Shown: piece after piece, positions 19,267-28,678 of the stretch | How positions within the stretch are numbered: the first letter of the stretch is position 1 | How the letters are laid out: every line of letters begins with the position of its first letter | NCBI RefSeq assembly: GCF_030915385.1 | Contig: NZ_CP133268.1 | Coordinates: forward strand, 3,012,001 to 3,076,000 | Direction: 5' to 3' | Length of the DNA: 64,000 bases | Source of the DNA: Neobacillus sp. PS3-12 | GTDB taxonomy: Bacteria; Bacillota; Bacilli; Bacillales; Cytobacillaceae | Made by a program: the position numbers and the translations under genes | Notes under the pieces: generated by a model | Seen by the model: the letters and a program-made list of their open reading frames with translations, nothing else | Database searches by the model: none | Told to the model about the DNA's origin: nothing

Positions 19267-20478
19267 ATGTCTTTTAAATATTTTATGCCAACACAAGTGG
19301 AAAGCGGTAATGGTATCTCCAATAAAACAGGGGAATTGATTAAAGAATTGGGAGCTGCAAGAGTACTCATCGTAACGGATAAAGGGGTACGGGCAGCTAA
19401 TCTATTAGAAGGAATTGAGAAATCTCTTCAGGCGGTAAGCTTAGATTATGAAATTTTTGATGATGTAGAGCCAAACCCTTCCGCTGAAACAATTCGAAGA
19501 GCTATTGATTATCTGAAGGAACATAATAGTGATGCTGTATTAGCGGTAGGCGGTGGGAGCAGTATCGATACCGCAAAGGCAATAGCCTTAATGGCAAAAA
19601 ATCCCGGCGATATTTTAGATTACGAAGGTGTAGGAAAGATCATCAATCCTCCACTTCCTTTGATTGCCATTCCAACAACGGCAGGAACAGGCAGTGAGGT
19701 AACGAATTCCACTGTTATTACAAATAAAGAAACTTCCTTTAAGTTAGCAGTACTTAGTTCTTATGTTTATCCAAAACTAGCTATTCTAGATCCGGCACTA
19801 ACTCTAAATTTACCTCAGGGGATAACAGCCTCAACCGGTATGGATGCATTGACCCATGCGATTGAGTCTTATACTTCTAAAGCTGCCAGCCCTATCAGTC
19901 AGGCTCTTGCGATTCAAGCTGTTAAAATGATCGGTGAGAATTTAACGAAATGCTACTTTGTTGGAACAGACATCGAAGCAAGGGAAAATACGCTTGTCGC
20001 TTCTTTGATGGCTGGAGCAGCATTTGCACAGTCACGCTTAGGAAATGTGCATGCCATTTCTCATACACTTGGAGGGGTCTTTAATATTCCGCATGGATTT
20101 GCAAACGCAGCTTTGTTGCCTTTTGTTATGAAATTTAATTTGCCAGCTTGTGCGGAACAATACAAAGATATTGCGGTGGCCCTAGGGAATGATGTTAGCG
20201 GTTTATCAACGATAGAGGCAGCTAAAAAAGCAATTGACACGGTCATAGAAATGAACAAATCCATGAACATTCCACTCAACATCCAGGAGTTAGGCGTTTC
20301 ATTGGAGTATTTGCCAAAATTAGTACAGGATTCTATGAGAAGCGGAAATGTGTTGATCAATCCTAGACTTACAAAAGCTGGAGATATTCAATCAATTATT
20401 GAAAAAGCATATTATGGAAATTTAGAAGAAACCGAAGCAGGTGATATTCCACAGCCGAAGATCCCTTCCCTAATATAG
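19267..20478 (+). CDS. iron-containing alcohol dehydrogenase
   Basis: The 403 residues have a Rossmann half with GGGSSIDTAKAIALMAKNPG and PTTAGTGSEVTNSTVI and a helical Fe-binding half with HAISHTLGGVFNIPHGFANA (Fe-binding His residues). This group III ADH family interconverts alcohols and aldehydes with NAD(P). It sits between the Rieske and aldehyde dehydrogenase genes, so an alcohol-to-aldehyde-to-acid sequence is plausible. The substrate is unknown. Confidence 0.9.
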   Translation: MSFKYFMPTQVESGNGISNKTGELIKELGAARVLIVTDKGVRAANLLEGIEKSLQAVSLDYEIFDDVEPNPSAETIRRAIDYLKEHNSDAVLAVGGGSSIDTAKAIALMAKNPGDILDYEGVGKIINPPLPLIAIPTTAGTGSEVTNSTVITNKETSFKLAVLSSYVYPKLAILDPALTLNLPQGITASTGMDALTHAIESYTSKAASPISQALAIQAVKMIGENLTKCYFVGTDIEARENTLVASLMAGAAFAQSRLGNVHAISHTLGGVFNIPHGFANAALLPFVMKFNLPACAEQYKDIAVALGNDVSGLSTIEAAKKAIDTVIEMNKSMNIPLNIQELGVSLEYLPKLVQDSMRSGNVLINPRLTKAGDIQSIIEKAYYGNLEETEAGDIPQPKIPSLI

Positions 20479-20579
20479 GGTTAGGAATCTACAAAAAGAA
20501 ATTTTGATAAACACGAAGAATAATAGGCTGGAGCAACAAATGTGTGGAAATTGATTCGTATGAAAGGAAGGAAAATGAA

Positions 20580-22052
20580 ATGCAAAACACAATTGAAAAA
20601 GGTGTAAAGACTTATTTGAATTATATAAATGGAGAGTGGAGTACTTCATCAACAAAGGAAGTACTAAGCAGTATCAACCCTGCAAATAAAGATGAAATTG
20701 TCGGGTATGTGCAATCTTCTTCTCGTGAAGATTTGGATACAGCCGTTGCTGCAGCAAAAGAGGCGCAAAAAGCGTGGAGGAAGCTGTCGGGAGCGGCAAG
20801 AGGTGACTTTTTATATAAAGCAGCTGCTATTATGGAAAGCCGTCTGGAGGAAATTGCCGAGTCGATGACTAGAGAAATGGGAAAAACATTTATGGAATCA
20901 AAAGGGGAAACCGCCCGTGGAGTAGCGATTCTTCGTTATTATGCAGGTGAGGGGATGCGTAAAGTCGGTGACGTCATACCTTCACAGGAAAGTGATGCAT
21001 TGTTGTTTACAACGCGAGTTCCACTTGGTGTGGTTGGAGTCATTGCGCCATGGAATTTTCCGGTAGCGATCCCTATTTGGAAGATGGCCCCTGCACTTAT
21101 TTATGGAAACGCAGTTGTACTAAAGCCTGCCAGTGAAGTAGCAGTTACAGCAGCTAAAATTATGGAATGCTTCGATGAAGCGGGTATCCCGGCGGGTGTT
21201 GTCAATGTGGTGACAGGCAAGGGAAGTGTAATTGGACAGGGAATTATCGACCATCCGGATATAAACGGTATTACTTTTACAGGATCGAATACAGTAGGAA
21301 AACAGGTTGGAAAGGGAGCACTTAACCGTGGAGCAAAATATCAGCTTGAAATGGGCGGAAAGAATCCGGTGATTATTTCTAAAGATGCAGATCTCGATCT
21401 TGCGGTTGATGGGACGATTAGCGGCGGTCTGCGTTCAACAGGACAGAAATGTACTGCAACAAGCCGTGTTTTTGTTCAAAGTGCTGTATACGACGAGTTT
21501 AAGGAAAAACTGCTGGCAAAAGTAAAGGAACTGAAAGTTGGAAGCGGAATGGAAGGGGAAACCTGGATGGGTCCTTGCGCGAGTGAAAGTCAACTAAATA
21601 CGGTTCTATATTATATTGAAAAAGGAAAAGAGGAAGGAGCAACCCTTCTATATGGCGGCGAGAGACCAAGTGAAAATGGTTTAGATAATGGGTTCTATGT
21701 ACAGCCAACTGTCTTTGAAAATGTAACAATTGATATGGCTATAGCTAAGGAAGAAATTTTTGGCCCTGTTCTTGCCTTAATCAAAGTCGAGACAATCGAA
21801 GAAGCATTAGAACTTGCCAATGATACTGAGTTCGGCTTGAGCGCATCGATCTATACAAAAGACATCCAAAACATTCTTTCGTTCATTAACGAAATAGAAG
21901 CCGGCCTTGTAAGAGTGAATGCGGAAACAGCAGGTGTCGAGCTTCAGGCACCATTTGGTGGAATGAAGCAATCCAGCTCACACTCACGCGAACAAGGACA
22001 AGCAGCAATCGAATTTTTTACTTCTATTAAAACTGTATTTTTAAAAGCATAG
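20580..22052 (+). CDS. NAD(P)-dependent aldehyde dehydrogenase, 2-oxoglutarate-semialdehyde type candidate
   Basis: The 490 residues have the standard ALDH motifs: [30 protein letters not shown], the catalytic Glu region LEMGGKNP and the catalytic Cys in [11 protein letters not shown]. Overall it resembles the B. subtilis YcbD/GucD 2-oxoglutarate semialdehyde dehydrogenase group. ATG 20580, preceded by AAAGGAAGG, is preferred over the upstream GTG at 20544. It is probably in one operon with the Fe-ADH. The KdaD-like gene at 27218 could supply its substrate (inference). Confidence 0.88.
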   Translation: MQNTIEKGVKTYLNYINGEWSTSSTKEVLSSINPANKDEIVGYVQSSSREDLDTAVAAAKEAQKAWRKLSGAARGDFLYKAAAIMESRLEEIAESMTREMGKTFMESKGETARGVAILRYYAGEGMRKVGDVIPSQESDALLFTTRVPLGVVGVIAPWNFPVAIPIWKMAPALIYGNAVVLKPASEVAVTAAKIMECFDEAGIPAGVVNVVTGKGSVIGQGIIDHPDINGITFTGSNTVGKQVGKGALNRGAKYQLEMGGKNPVIISKDADLDLAVDGTISGGLRSTGQKCTATSRVFVQSAVYDEFKEKLLAKVKELKVGSGMEGETWMGPCASESQLNTVLYYIEKGKEEGATLLYGGERPSENGLDNGFYVQPTVFENVTIDMAIAKEEIFGPVLALIKVETIEEALELANDTEFGLSASIYTKDIQNILSFINEIEAGLVRVNAETAGVELQAPFGGMKQSSSHSREQGQAAIEFFTSIKTVFLKA

Positions 22053-22102
22053 ATTTCTGTTTATATAAAAGTTTATAAAAATAAATGTATCCGCCTTATT
22101 GG

Positions 22103-22139
22103 GTCTCGTACTCGTTATAGAGAATGAGACTTTCTTTTT
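22103..22139 (+). terminator. terminator after aldehyde dehydrogenase
   Basis: GTCTC (22103-22107) and CTC (22111-22113) pair with GAG (22120-22122) and GAGAC (22126-22130), then TTTCTTTTTG. Confidence 0.65.
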
Positions 22140-22244
22140 GTTCTTTTCATTTTCAACAGTGTGCTGAGCCGTCATCAACGCGTTGAGTAGATAAAGAATG
22201 TAAAGAAATTAAGGTGAACTTCAAGGAATTATGGAGGTAGAGAA

Positions 22245-23483
22245 ATGAGTTCACGCCAACAGGTAAATCAATCGCAAATTCAAGAAAATGATAATCCCTC
22301 AGAACCGTCTGCCAGACTTAACCTGCTTATATTTGGAATTATCTTTATCGGAATGAACCTTCGGGCACCGCTGACTTCAGTCGGTCCTTTAGTAGGTATG
22401 ATCCGTGATGATTTAGGAATATCAAATACTTTGGCGGGTGTATTAACTACCTTTCCTTTACTCGCATTTGCTTTGGTATCTCCATTTGCGCCAAAGTTGG
22501 TTCGGAGGTTTGAGATTAATAAGGTGTTACTTGCAACATTGCCATTATTAATAATCGGTATCATTTTACGTTCTGTATCCGGGATTGGTACCTTACTTTT
22601 AGGTACAACTGTACTAGGGTTTGCTATTTCAATTTGTAATGTTCTATTGCCAAGTTTAATTAAAAAAGAATTTCCGAAAAAAATTGGATTTTTAACTGGT
22701 ATTTACTCAGTATCTATGAATTTGTGCGGAGCGGTTGCCTCAGGAATAAGTATCCCTCTTGCTTCCGATTTGGGACTTGGATGGAAGGGGGCTATAGGCT
22801 GCTGGGCTGTTCTTGCTTTCATTTCGCTATTTGTTTGGTTGCCTCAAACCCGTTATGGGCAGAAACAGATATCAATCGGTATATTAGATAGTAGAGAGGA
22901 GTCAGTAAATATATGGCGTTCCGAATTAGCTTGGAAAGTCACTTTTTTTATGGGCCTGCAATCTTTAATGTTTTATACAATTGTCGCTTGGTTGCCCGAA
23001 ATCCTTTTTGAACGGGGATTAAATTCTAGCTCCAGTGGCTGGATGCTTTCATTACTTCAGTTCTCCTTGCTTCCGTTTACTTTTATCATTCCAGTTATTT
23101 CGGTACGTATGACCAGTCAACGATTATTAGTCATTTTTATATTTCTTTTGTTGGTTGTTGGTTACTCGGGTCTTTTGATTGGAGGAAACTCACTGATCCC
23201 GGTTTGGGCTATTTTGATTGGCATTGGGGTGGGGTCTGCATTTAGCTTAAGCATGATGTTCTTTACTCTTAAAACCCAAAATTCTCGCCAAGCAGCAGAA
23301 TTGTCCGGGATGGCCCAGGCGATAGGATATCTTCTTGCCTCAATAGGACCAACCCTTTTTGGCTGGATGCATGATATAACCCATAATTGGACGCTTCCAC
23401 TGATCATATTGGTTGTAGCTGCAGTTTTCCTTTTAATTTTTGGTCTTGGTGCGGGAAAAAACCAATACGTTTCATTAAATTAG
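22245..23483 (+). CDS. CynX/NimT-family MFS transporter
   Basis: The 412 residues have about 12 membrane segments. FIGMNLRAPLTSVGPLVGMI is the signature of the CynX/NimT (cyanate / 2-nitroimidazole) family, and LSLMMFFTLKTQNSRQAAELS-type residues in the second half agree. The substrate in Bacillus is generally unknown. It has its own RBS (ATGGAGGTAG) and is separated from the preceding ALDH by a terminator. Confidence 0.85.
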   Translation: MSSRQQVNQSQIQENDNPSEPSARLNLLIFGIIFIGMNLRAPLTSVGPLVGMIRDDLGISNTLAGVLTTFPLLAFALVSPFAPKLVRRFEINKVLLATLPLLIIGIILRSVSGIGTLLLGTTVLGFAISICNVLLPSLIKKEFPKKIGFLTGIYSVSMNLCGAVASGISIPLASDLGLGWKGAIGCWAVLAFISLFVWLPQTRYGQKQISIGILDSREESVNIWRSELAWKVTFFMGLQSLMFYTIVAWLPEILFERGLNSSSSGWMLSLLQFSLLPFTFIIPVISVRMTSQRLLVIFIFLLLVVGYSGLLIGGNSLIPVWAILIGIGVGSAFSLSMMFFTLKTQNSRQAAELSGMAQAIGYLLASIGPTLFGWMHDITHNWTLPLIILVVAAVFLLIFGLGAGKNQYVSLN

Positions 23484-23766
23484 ATGTTCCATTTGCATCT
23501 GAAAGTTAAAATATAAAATCTTTTTAACCTTCTGGAGGATTGGAAATTCCATCCTTTCCGTCTGGAAGGTAAAAAATAAACTCTACACATAATAATTTGG
23601 TAAACGTAATATACCAATATATTAATCAATCACACACTACTACCTGCTTTCTTTTTTCTTATCCCAATAAAATTAGCTTCTTTTATATAAAAATAGAGTA
23701 AATTTTGACATTAATTGCTATTATTTTTGTTTATTTGTATATAATATTAAGAATATTAAAAATATA

Positions 23767-23819
23767 TTGACTTTTTAAATAGATTTAAATACAATATCAT
23801 TAGTGAATATCATTCACTA
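23767..23819 (+). promoter_or_regulatory. promoter with IclR operator copy 3
   Basis: TTGACT (23767-23772), a 17-nt spacer and TACAAT (23790-23795), followed at once by TAGTGAATATCATTCACTA (23801-23819) over the expected start site. The geometry matches the iclR promoter and implies repression of the second amidohydrolase operon. Confidence 0.72.
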
Positions 23820-24164
23820 AATATGATTATTTTCAAAATTTGAATCGACGGCCAGGAGGTGAAAATAATAGATCAAAAAAATTAAATTCATCGTTCTCAA
23901 CAGATGCTTTAGCTGAAATACAAGACGCTAGGAACAAGAAAATTACGATCCAGAATTAAGGTGTGGAATCATTTAACTAGTCAGAATATTAAAAATTCAT
24001 TCGTGCAGTTAGATCAAAATGAAAGAAATACAATTCGTTTCCACAAAAAATAATTACATATGCCAAAACTCCAATATGTAATTTAAGTTTTTTATTGAAT
24101 TATCTTTAGAACAATAAAAGACCAAAGAGGATTTTAAAAAAGTTCAGCCGAAGGAGTGATCCCA
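23820..24164 (+). other. long 5' leader before second amidohydrolase
   Basis: About 345 nt separate the operator from the start codon. A good Shine-Dalgarno (AGGAGGTG, 23855-23862) is not followed by a convincing gene, only a few codons before TAA. It may be a leader peptide or a decayed gene. Confidence 0.35.
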
Positions 24165-25295
24165 ATGGAAGGAATTGAAGTGAAACAAACTGGAACAAAA
24201 AATAAAGTAAAACGTTCTTTTATTGACAGTGACATCCACAATTACACTTCACTTGATGAAATAAAAAAATATTTGCCTCGAGTTTATCGTGATCAAATCG
24301 ATTTGTGGGGATGGAGGCTTCCTGGTTCTTTATATTTAAACGGAGGAATTAAAGGTGGACAAAGAGCCGATTCAATTCCACCTAGTGGAGGTTTTCCTGG
24401 CAGCGACCTGGACTTCATTAGAAAGCAATATTTGGATCCATTCAATGTAGAGTATGGTATTTTAACCGGCAGTGACTATTCTTGTCAGGCAACACCTGAT
24501 GTGGACTATGCCGCAGCAATCAGTACAGCGATTAATGAATATACATTGGAGCAATGGGTTGAGAAGGACAACAGGTTGAAAGGATCCATATTGATCCCAA
24601 AACAGGATCCGGAACTTGCTGTAAAAGAGATTCATCGTTTTGGTTCACACAATGACATGGTACAAGTCATTGTTGCAAGTGGTGCGGAAAAGCCTTATGG
24701 AAATCGATTCTATCATCCGATTTATGAGGCTTGTGTTGAACATAATTTACCTTTTACTATACACGTGCTTATGGAAGGGGTTGGTGTAAATCCGCCTACG
24801 ACTGGTGCTGGTTGGGTTTCTTATTACCCTGAGTATCGGGCCACCCGTCCACAAGTAATGGCAGCCCATCTAGCAAGCTTTATCTATGAAGGGGTCTTTG
24901 AAAAATTCCCTACCTTACAGGTCGTACTCCAGGAGGCGGGTGCGTTTTGGGTTGCACCTTATTTATGGAAGATGGATGAGGATTGGAAAGCTCTCCGGTT
25001 TCAGACGCCATGGGTAAAAAAGCGGCCTAGTGAATATTTCCGAAGTAACATTAAAGTATCCTCACAGCCACTTGAACCGACGCCAAATCAAGAAATGTTT
25101 AATCAAATGATGAAGGCTATTTACGCTGAGGATACTTTACTATATTGCAGTGATTATCCGCATTGGGATTTTGATTCTCCATCCAATACTTTTCCAAAGC
25201 TTGAAGATTCGTTATGGGAGCGAATCTTTTATCAAAATGCCGCTGATTTATATAAATTACCAGCGAGAAAAGATTTCAAGGAGGAGATCCATTAA
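24165..25295 (+). CDS. amidohydrolase-2 family protein, paralogue of 17697-18803
   Basis: The 376-residue PF04909 protein has DSDIHNYTS in place of the usual D-x-H motif, LPFTIHVLMEGVG, and LLYCSDYPHWDFDSP at the C-terminus. The first metal motif reads D-I-H with Asn instead of a second His, unlike the paralogue's DVHQH, which hints at a different metal site. ATG 24165 follows AAGGAG; the GTG at 24156 overlaps that RBS. The stop overlaps the start of the Rieske gene (TAATG), indicating translational coupling. Confidence 0.85.
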   Translation: MEGIEVKQTGTKNKVKRSFIDSDIHNYTSLDEIKKYLPRVYRDQIDLWGWRLPGSLYLNGGIKGGQRADSIPPSGGFPGSDLDFIRKQYLDPFNVEYGILTGSDYSCQATPDVDYAAAISTAINEYTLEQWVEKDNRLKGSILIPKQDPELAVKEIHRFGSHNDMVQVIVASGAEKPYGNRFYHPIYEACVEHNLPFTIHVLMEGVGVNPPTTGAGWVSYYPEYRATRPQVMAAHLASFIYEGVFEKFPTLQVVLQEAGAFWVAPYLWKMDEDWKALRFQTPWVKKRPSEYFRSNIKVSSQPLEPTPNQEMFNQMMKAIYAEDTLLYCSDYPHWDFDSPSNTFPKLEDSLWERIFYQNAADLYKLPARKDFKEEIH

Positions 25296-25666
25296 TGAAC
25301 GGTGTTCTTGTAGGAAAAACTTCTGAGATTCCAGAAGGAGAAAAAAAAATTATTACTGCCAATGGCAAGAGTATTGGTGTTTATAACATTGGTGGAGAAT
25401 TTTTTGCTATCCGAAACACATGCCCACATCAGGGAGCAGCTCTTTGTTCGGGTATTACAACCGCATTTATCGACTCTTCCGGTCCTGGAAATTTTACTTA
25501 CCAACGTGAAGGAGAAATCGCCCGTTGCCCTTGGCATCAATGGGAATTCGACATTAAAACAGGGTGTATGATAGTCGATCCGAAAAAAAGAACGAAGAGC
25601 TATGAAGTAACAGTAGAACGATTCGATGTTTCGGTTGAAGACAAAGGGATATATGTCCATATTTAA
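25295..25666 (+). CDS. Rieske [2Fe-2S] ferredoxin-like protein, paralogue of 18818-19192
   Basis: The 123 residues ligate the cluster with TCPHQGAALC and RCPWHQWEFD, again with an insertion of about 27 residues between the loops. It overlaps the amidohydrolase stop by one base, the strongest sign that the two proteins work together. RBS AAGGAGG lies inside the upstream gene. Confidence 0.88.
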   Translation: MNGVLVGKTSEIPEGEKKIITANGKSIGVYNIGGEFFAIRNTCPHQGAALCSGITTAFIDSSGPGNFTYQREGEIARCPWHQWEFDIKTGCMIVDPKKRTKSYEVTVERFDVSVEDKGIYVHI

Positions 25667-25789
25667 TAATTTTTGAGTTTTATATAGGGTTTATAGAAAA
25701 AATATAAAAAAAGACCATATATATTTTTTTGCCTCGAAGCTTTTACTGGGCTCCAATTCGAAGAAGTAGTAAAAGGAGGGATTTTATTC

Positions 25790-27130
25790 ATGGAAACACA
25801 GGAACAATCAAAAAAAATTTCGAGCAAAGCACTTGTAGCGAGTTTAATAGGAAGCTCGATCGAATGGTTCGATTTCTTTCTCTACGGTACCCTTGCTGCA
25901 CTTGTATTCAATAAAGTATTTTTTCCTGCTTCCGATCCAACAGTGGGATTGCTTATTGCCTATGCATCGTTTGCACTTCCGTATTTTATTCGCCCGTTAG
26001 GTGGCATTATCTTTAGCCATATTGGGGATAAAATAGGAAGAAAGAAAACGCTTGTCTTGACATTATCATTAATGGGAAGCGCAACAGTGTTAATCGGATT
26101 GCTACCTACCTATAAAACTATTGGTATTTGGGCTCCTATCTTGCTCATTTTACTAAGGCTTATTCAAGGGCTTGGTATCGGAGGAGAATGGGGTGGTGCC
26201 TTGTTATTAGCAGTAGAGTACGCTCCTAAAGGGCGGAGAGGTTTCTTTGGAAGTGTTCCACAAATGGGTGTAACCATCGGAGTGCTTCTTGGCACACTTG
26301 CTATTACAGCTATGAAAGCCTTATCTGCCAATCAATTTATGGCATGGGGCTGGCGTCTTCCGTTTATTCTAAGTGCAGTGCTCGTGTTCATTGGTTTATG
26401 GATTCGTAAAGGAATTAAAGAGACACCGGCATTTCAGGAGGCAAAACAGAAAAACAATATTGCTAAGGTTCCACTATTTGATACTTTCCGTAACAACTGG
26501 AGATCAGTAGTTATTGCCGTGGGATTAAAAGCTGGAGAAACTGCTCCATTTTACATTTTTTCAACGTTTATTATTGCCTATGCAACAGGGAAGCTTGGTT
26601 TCTCTTCTACACCCGTACTAAATGCAATTACAATAGGAACTCTTGTTACAACCTTAGTTATACCATACATGGGTTCCCTATCTGATAGAGTAGGAAGAAA
26701 GCCTCTCTTTATCATCGGAACTATTGCTATAATTTTGTATGCGTTTCCATATTTCTATATTCTCTCTCTTGGATCAACTGTATGGTTAACGATCGCGACA
26801 ATTATTGGTCTAGGTATTCTCTGGGCACCTGTAACCGCTGTATTGGGTACATTGTTTTCTGAAATATTTCCTACGAACGTTCGTTACACAGGTGTAACAA
26901 TTGGCTATCAAATTGGAGCCGCACTGGCAGGAGGTACAGCTCCATTGATTGCAACTGCTTTAATGAATGGTTTTCACAATTCATGGGTTCCTGTTGCAAT
27001 CTACATGATGTTTATCGGAGTAATTTCTCTTATCTCCATTTTCAGTGTCCGTGAAACAAAGGACCGCAATATTGAGAAAGAGGATAAAAAAGCTGAAAAT
27101 TATGGTTATACAGAAATGATTATCAAGTAA
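25790..27130 (+). CDS. MHS-type MFS transporter, paralogue of 16195-17508
   Basis: The 446 residues carry the same signatures (SSIEWFDFFLYGTLAALVFN, LIQGLGIGGEWGGALLLAVE, SLSDRVGRKPLFIIGT). AAAAGGAGG precedes the ATG. It completes the second amidohydrolase-Rieske-transporter module; probable import of a related organic acid. Confidence 0.87.
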   Translation: METQEQSKKISSKALVASLIGSSIEWFDFFLYGTLAALVFNKVFFPASDPTVGLLIAYASFALPYFIRPLGGIIFSHIGDKIGRKKTLVLTLSLMGSATVLIGLLPTYKTIGIWAPILLILLRLIQGLGIGGEWGGALLLAVEYAPKGRRGFFGSVPQMGVTIGVLLGTLAITAMKALSANQFMAWGWRLPFILSAVLVFIGLWIRKGIKETPAFQEAKQKNNIAKVPLFDTFRNNWRSVVIAVGLKAGETAPFYIFSTFIIAYATGKLGFSSTPVLNAITIGTLVTTLVIPYMGSLSDRVGRKPLFIIGTIAIILYAFPYFYILSLGSTVWLTIATIIGLGILWAPVTAVLGTLFSEIFPTNVRYTGVTIGYQIGAALAGGTAPLIATALMNGFHNSWVPVAIYMMFIGVISLISIFSVRETKDRNIEKEDKKAENYGYTEMIIK

Positions 27131-27135
27131 AGAGA

Positions 27136-27171
27136 ATACGGACAAGGTGTATTCCTTGTCCGTATTTTTTT
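27136..27171 (+). terminator. strong terminator of second module
   Basis: ATACGGACAAGG (27136-27147) pairs with CCTTGTCCGTAT (27154-27165) around a 6-nt loop, then TTTTTT. Confidence 0.9.
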
Positions 27172-27217
27172 CCGTGGATAATTGGCTGTACTTTTAAATA
27201 ATATGGGGAGGTAATTT

Positions 27218-28093
27218 ATGCGAGTTATTCGTTTTTTAAATGACGATAAAAAATCAACTCTCGCTGCTCTAACAGATGATGGGAAAATTTATGCGCTGCC
27301 ACAACAAGACTTTTTAGAATTGGTTGAGCTTGCAAAACAGAAAGAGAGTTCACCACTAACTGTAGTTCAGGACATTATTAAAAGGAATGAACCAATTCAT
27401 AGATCTTTTGAGGAATTGACATTGTTGGTTCCAATTTCTGCCCCTGAAGTTTGGGCATGTGGCGTAACCTACGAGAAAAGTAGAGATGCGAGAAATTATG
27501 AATCGACTGTAGGAGAAGTGAAAACAGATACTTTCTACGATAAAGTTTATGACGCAGACCGGCCAGAGATTTTCTTTAAATCAACAGCAGCTCGTACTGT
27601 TGGACCAAAAGACGACATCTATATTCGCAGTGATTCCAATTGGCAAATTCCAGAACCAGAATTGGGCCTAGTACTAAATAAAGATGGAGAAATATTAGGT
27701 TTTACGATCGGGAATGATATGAGTTGTCGAGATATTGAAGGTGATAATCCACTTTATCTTCCACAAGCCAAAATATGGAGAAATTCATGCTCTATTGGCC
27801 CAGCTATTCGATTGTCGGAAACGGTTGATGATCCATATTCATTTGGGGTAATTTGTAAGATATACAGAAATGATCAAATTGTGGTAGAAGGTTCAGCAAA
27901 TACCAGACAGTTAAAAAGAAGATATGAAGAGTTAATCTCTTATCTTTTACGGGATAATCTTATTTTTGAGGGAACCGTTTTATTAACTGGAACATGTATT
28001 GTTCCTCCAAATGAGTTCACATTGGAAGACGGTGATCGAATTGAGATAGAGATATCAGGTATAGGCGTATTAACGAATTATGTAAAAAGATAG
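27218..28093 (+). CDS. FAH-family protein, 2-dehydro-3-deoxy-D-arabinonate dehydratase-like
   Basis: The 291 residues have VWACGVTYEKSRDARN, VYDADRPEIFFKSTAARTVG, IRSDSNWQIPEPELGLVL and NPLYLPQAKIW. This pattern, especially YDxxRPEIFFK and PLYLPQAK, matches archaeal KdaD-type dehydratases that make 2-oxoglutarate semialdehyde, rather than fumarylacetoacetases. Mg ligands are probably the Glu pair in PEPELGL and the Asp in GNDMSCRD. The aldehyde dehydrogenase at 20580 could oxidise the product. It follows a terminator and has its own RBS (GGGGAGG). Confidence 0.8.
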   Translation: MRVIRFLNDDKKSTLAALTDDGKIYALPQQDFLELVELAKQKESSPLTVVQDIIKRNEPIHRSFEELTLLVPISAPEVWACGVTYEKSRDARNYESTVGEVKTDTFYDKVYDADRPEIFFKSTAARTVGPKDDIYIRSDSNWQIPEPELGLVLNKDGEILGFTIGNDMSCRDIEGDNPLYLPQAKIWRNSCSIGPAIRLSETVDDPYSFGVICKIYRNDQIVVEGSANTRQLKRRYEELISYLLRDNLIFEGTVLLTGTCIVPPNEFTLEDGDRIEIEISGIGVLTNYVKR

Positions 28094-28678
28094 CAAAGTG
28101 ATAATACTTATTACTTCACGATGATAAAGTCGGCTGAAAGCGTTTATACATAGGCGGGGCAATTGCCGAATTGTATTAGTTTCCAGAGGGCAAGCGATAT
28201 AAAAGAATTTGATCATTTATTTCTGTATTGTTCCATAATCGAACCCTATGAGGAAGATTTACCTTACACCTAGGAAGGAATTGATTTCAAACGAATTTAC
28301 CCTGATAGTAATGTTAAACTCGGAGTTATGCAGAGTGCAGGGGATGAAGAGTATGAGATTGTATTATTCCTAAATTTCCGAATTATTATATTTAGGTGAA
28401 CGCCCGGAGGATGCAGAACATACAGTCTTACCTGTAGTAAATGAGTTCAATCGTTCCTTTTTGATAGATTTGGCATTGAAAACAATGGATTATGATTGGG
28501 CTTTTGAGTTACAAGTAAGGTAAATCTAAGATTGAAACAAGTAATCCGGATTGTGGATCAGCTGGGATTTTATAAGGGCAAGATACTCTAATATTATAGA
28601 AGAAACTCGTAAAAATAGCCTATGCTTCAATCGGGAGCATAGGCTATTATGTTAACGAGGTTAACCAAAATTATCAAA
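28094..28678. other. gene debris
   Basis: Positions 28123-28165 match, with an extra stop, the DKVGRKPLYIGG segment of the MHS transporter at 17117-17162. Further on are short open pieces (ERPEDAEHTVLPVVNEFNRS near 28400-28460) that could not be assigned. Confidence 0.5.
28614..28648. terminator. 13-bp inverted repeat, probable terminator
   Basis: AATAGCCTATGCT (28614-28626) pairs with AGCATAGGCTATT (28636-28648). The stem is strong but the T-run is weak. Confidence 0.5.

Noticed and set aside
14965..23819. TAGTGAAT palindromes as ends of small mobile elements
   Set aside because: No target-site duplication, terminal arms or transposase; the copies sit at promoters next to -10 boxes, which fits an operator.
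27218..28093. Fumarylacetoacetase of tyrosine degradation
   Set aside because: The YDxxRPEIFFK and NPLYLPQAK motifs point to the KdaD-like subgroup, and no homogentisate genes are nearby.
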